Assembly: GCF_018917935.1 (NCBI RefSeq) | Contig: NZ_JAHLPN010000009.1 | Location: 1-64,000 of the forward strand | Direction: 5' to 3' | Source: Kineothrix sp. MSJ-39 | GTDB lineage: Bacteria; Bacillota; Clostridia; Lachnospirales; Lachnospiraceae | DNA: 64,000 nt | In this document: positions 61,462 to 64,000 of the stretch, piece after piece | How positions within the stretch are numbered: position 1 is the first letter of the stretch | Layout of the letters: every line of letters begins with the position of its first letter | The notes under the pieces: model-generated | The model's input: only the letters and a program-made list of their open reading frames with translations | Database searches by the model: none | Told to the model about the DNA's origin: nothing | Program-made: the position numbers and the translations under genes

Positions 61462-62757
61462 ATGAGTTTACAGATGGAAAAATTAGAGCACAACATGGCT
61501 AAGATTACAATCGAGGTACCTGTGGAAGAAATGGCAAAAGCTGTTAATGCTGCTTATTTAAAAAATAAGAACCAGATCTCTATTCCGGGCTTCCGTAAAG
61601 GAAAAGTACCGCTTGCTATGGTAGAAAAAATGTATGGCAAGGGTGTATTTTTAGAGGATGCTGCAAATGCTGTTATTCCTGGTGCATATGACAAAGCAGT
61701 TAAGGAATGTGAAGAAGAGATCGTATCCACACCAACGATCGATGTGGTACAGTTAGAGCCTGACAAAGCATTTATCTTCACAGCAGAAGTTGCATTAAAG
61801 CCGGCAGTTGAGCTTGGAAAATACAAAGGTGTTAAGATCGACAAGATCGAAACGGAAGTAACAGAAGAAGAAGTAAACGAAGCAATCGACCGTGAAAGAA
61901 AGAACAACGCACGTGAGATCACAGTAGAAGATCGTCCGATCCAGGATGGTGATAAGGCAGTGATCGACTTTGAAGGATTTGTAGACGGCGTTGCATTTGA
62001 AGGTGGCAAGGGAACAAATTACGATCTGGTGATCGGTTCTCATTCTTTCATTGATAATTTTGAAGAACAGCTGATCGGTAAGAACATCGGTGACGAAGTA
62101 GAAGTGAATGTTACTTTCCCGGAAAGCTATCAGGCAGAAGAACTTGCCGGAAAGCCAGCAGTATTCAAAGTAAAAGTAAACGGTATCAAAGTAGACGAGC
62201 TGCCTGAGCTGGATGATGAATTCGCATCAGAAGTTTCAGAGTTCGAAACAGTAGCAGAGTACAAGGACAGCGTGAAGAAGAGCCTTGCAGAGACAAAGGA
62301 AAAGAATGCAAAGGACGCAAAAGAAAAAGCAGCAATCGATGCAGTGATCGCTGATGCAAAGATGGATATCCCGGAAGCAATGGTTTCCACAACACAGAGA
62401 CAGATGATGGATGAGTTTGCACAGCGTGTATCCAGCCAGGGATTATCTTTCGAGCAGTATCTGCAGTTTACAGGCATGACAGAAGAGCAGATGCTTGAGC
62501 AGATCAAGCCACAGGCTGAGCTCCGTATCAAGTCAAGACTTGTCTTAGAAGCAGTTGTAGCAGCAGAAAAGATCGAAGCAACTGAAGAAGATTTCGAACA
62601 AGAAATCGCAAAGATGGCTGAAATGTACCAGATGGAAGCTGACAAGGCAAAAGAGCTGGTCGGCGAAGCCGGTAAGGCAGAGATCATGAAGGATCTTGCA
62701 GTTACAAAGGCAGCAGAGTTCGTAAGAGACAATGCAAAGGAAAGCAAAAGCAAATAA
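61462..62757 (+). CDS. tig: Trigger factor
   Basis: The 431-aa ribosome-bound chaperone has an N-terminal ribosome-binding domain with the GFRKGKVP loop (about 42-49), an FKBP-type PPIase domain (about 150-240; GDKAVIDFEGFVDGVAFEGG) and a helical C-terminal chaperone domain. ATG 61462 follows AAGGAGGAAAT; an upstream ATG at 61417 lacks such a site. It is the first gene of the operon with clpP and clpX, as is usual. Confidence 0.96.
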   Translation: MSLQMEKLEHNMAKITIEVPVEEMAKAVNAAYLKNKNQISIPGFRKGKVPLAMVEKMYGKGVFLEDAANAVIPGAYDKAVKECEEEIVSTPTIDVVQLEPDKAFIFTAEVALKPAVELGKYKGVKIDKIETEVTEEEVNEAIDRERKNNAREITVEDRPIQDGDKAVIDFEGFVDGVAFEGGKGTNYDLVIGSHSFIDNFEEQLIGKNIGDEVEVNVTFPESYQAEELAGKPAVFKVKVNGIKVDELPELDDEFASEVSEFETVAEYKDSVKKSLAETKEKNAKDAKEKAAIDAVIADAKMDIPEAMVSTTQRQMMDEFAQRVSSQGLSFEQYLQFTGMTEEQMLEQIKPQAELRIKSRLVLEAVVAAEKIEATEEDFEQEIAKMAEMYQMEADKAKELVGEAGKAEIMKDLAVTKAAEFVRDNAKESKSK

Positions 62758-62796
62758 GAAGTAAGACGTGTTTTATATAAGTAAGGAGGAATTACC

Positions 62797-63387
62797 ATGA
62801 GTTTAGTACCTTATGTCATTGAACAAACAAGCCGTGGGGAACGTTCCTATGATATTTATTCAAGACTGTTAAAAGAAAGAATTATCTTTTTGGGCGAAGA
62901 AGTAAATGATACTTCTGCCAGCATCGTAGTAGCACAGCTTCTGTTCTTAGAGGCTGAGGATCCGGAAAAAGATATCCAGATCTATATCAACAGCCCGGGC
63001 GGTTCCGTAACTGCCGGAATGGCGATCTATGACACGATGCAGTATGTAAAGTGTGATGTTTCCACCATTTGTATCGGTATGGCTGCAAGTATGGGTGCAT
63101 TCCTGCTCGCAGGCGGTACAAAGGGAAAACGTATGGCACTTCCGAACGCTGAGATCATGATCCATCAGCCTTCAGGCGGATCTCAGGGACAGGCTACAGA
63201 GATCGAAATTGCAGCAAAGCATATTCTGCGTACCAAGGAAAAGCTGAATAAGATCCTTGCTGCCAACACCGGTCAGGATTACGAAGTGATCGCTGCCGAT
63301 ACAGAAAGAGATAACTGGAAGACTGCACAGGAAGCGCTGGAGTATGGTCTGATCGATAAGGTTATCGAAAACAGAACAGAAATTTAA
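62797..63387 (+). CDS. clpP: ATP-dependent Clp protease proteolytic subunit
   Basis: The 196-aa serine protease has Ser98 in [11 protein letters not shown] and His123 in MIHQPSGG. The third residue is Asp in the helical C-terminal part. [16 protein letters not shown] is the substrate-binding strand. It assembles into a 14-mer that works with ClpX. ATG 62797 follows AAGGAGG. It lies between tig and clpX. Confidence 0.97.
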   Translation: MSLVPYVIEQTSRGERSYDIYSRLLKERIIFLGEEVNDTSASIVVAQLLFLEAEDPEKDIQIYINSPGGSVTAGMAIYDTMQYVKCDVSTICIGMAASMGAFLLAGGTKGKRMALPNAEIMIHQPSGGSQGQATEIEIAAKHILRTKEKLNKILAANTGQDYEVIAADTERDNWKTAQEALEYGLIDKVIENRTEI

Positions 63388-63404
63388 AATGTAGGAGCGT
63401 AAAG

Positions 63405-64000
63405 ATGGCAGGAAAAAGTTCTGATACAAAAGTCAGATGTTCTTTTTGCAATAAGACACAGGATCAGGTGCGCAAGATGATCGCAGGCCCGACGGGCGTA
63501 TATATCTGTGATGAATGCGTGGATCTGTGTGCAGATATTATTGAAGAAGAATACGAAGAGGAAGAATCCACCAATGCAGTGGATATTAACCTGCTCAAAC
63601 CGGTAGAGATCAAAGAGTTTCTGGATGATTATGTGATAGGGCAGGAGGAAGCCAAGAAGGTACTGTCTGTGGCTGTTTATAATCATTATAAGCGTGTGAC
63701 AGCAGATAAGGATCTGGATGATGTGGAGCTCCAGAAGAGCAATATCATCATGATCGGACCGACAGGCAGCGGTAAGACATTTTTGGCGCAGACGCTTGCA
63801 AAGATCATTAACGTACCGTTTGCGATCGCAGATGCGACGACACTGACGGAAGCCGGTTATGTCGGAGAAGATGTGGAAAATATCCTGCTGAAGCTGATTC
63901 AGGCAGCAGATTATGATGTAGAGCGTGCACAGTACGGTATCATTTATATTGATGAGATCGATAAGATCACAAAGAAGAGCGAAAATGTTTCAATCACCAG
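63405..64000 (+). CDS. clpX: ATP-dependent Clp protease ATP-binding subunit ClpX, 3' part outside window
   Basis: ATG 63405 follows TAGGAGCG, 17 bp after clpP. The first 198 codons are present and open to the window end. They show the N-terminal zinc-binding domain with Cys12, Cys15, Cys35 and Cys38 (CSFCNK; CDEC), then [19 protein letters not shown], the Walker A motif GPTGSGKT and the Walker B YIDEIDKI. ClpX unfolds substrates for ClpP. The full protein should be about 420 aa. Confidence 0.96.
   Translation, partial: MAGKSSDTKVRCSFCNKTQDQVRKMIAGPTGVYICDECVDLCADIIEEEYEEEESTNAVDINLLKPVEIKEFLDDYVIGQEEAKKVLSVAVYNHYKRVTADKDLDDVELQKSNIIMIGPTGSGKTFLAQTLAKIINVPFAIADATTLTEAGYVGEDVENILLKLIQAADYDVERAQYGIIYIDEIDKITKKSENVSIT

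Overview
The window looks like chromosomal DNA of a low-to-moderate GC, spore-forming, butyrate-producing Clostridia member, most likely a gut Lachnospiraceae (Coprococcus-like). That assignment is an inference. It rests on the thl-crt-hbd-bcd-etfB-etfA operon together with a butyrate kinase/phosphotransbutyrylase pair, a cytosolic cellobiose phosphorylase beside a CUT1 sugar transporter, an alpha/beta-type spore SASP, strong AGGAGG ribosome binding sites and Firmicute-style promoters. I see no transposase, integrase, phage gene or CRISPR array.

Layout. 1-4.1 kb: the first bases of a divergent gene, a short promoter-to-terminator unit that may encode an sRNA, and a secreted subtilase with an unusual C-terminal domain followed by a secreted partner. 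4.1-5.1 kb: a DnaA-box cluster and the long-form ribosome hibernation factor hpf. 5.2-11.3 kb: the butyryl-CoA operon. 11.4-18.2 kb: small hypothetical proteins, azlCD, a ybaK-like deacylase, a panE-like reductase, a membrane lipase-like hydrolase, and separate genes for IMP cyclohydrolase and AICAR transformylase. 18.24-18.64 kb: two long folded palindromic elements. 18.7-20.7 kb: ptb-buk, which completes the butyrate route. 20.9-24.6 kb: secA and prfB, the latter with the programmed +1 frameshift. 24.7-26.3 kb: an Na+/amino acid symporter behind a glycine riboswitch. 26.4-30.1 kb: a three-gene Gld-type ABC system. 30.3-32.3 kb: tRNA-Arg and a TetR-MATE pair. 32.5-38.9 kb: a 1170-aa membrane/propeller/HD-GYP protein, a BMP-type binding protein and a cardiolipin synthase. 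38.9-47.6 kb: a LacI-controlled cellobiose phosphorylase and sugar ABC locus, then YesL-like and DUF1700-like membrane proteins. 47.9-51.4 kb: a tiny putative spore protein and a four-gene overlapping housekeeping operon. 51.4-52.3 kb: seven tRNAs. 52.3-60.9 kb: a secreted glycosidase-like protein, glgP-malQ, a CYTH protein, a DJ-1 protein and a DUF975-like membrane protein. 60.9-64 kb: a SASP gene and the tig-clpP-clpX operon, cut by the window end.

How it works together. Sugars enter through the CUT1 system and cellobiose is split by phosphorolysis; glycogen and maltodextrin are handled by GlgP and MalQ. Carbon then flows from acetyl-CoA through Thl, Hbd, Crt and Bcd-Etf to butyryl-CoA, and Ptb-Buk converts this to butyrate with ATP gain. 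The least ordinary content is the HD-GYP receptor with its adjacent BMP protein, the paired palindromic elements, the DnaA-box cluster, the protease/PLC-like fusion, and the 51-aa Asn/Lys-rich ORF with a sigma-G-like promoter.
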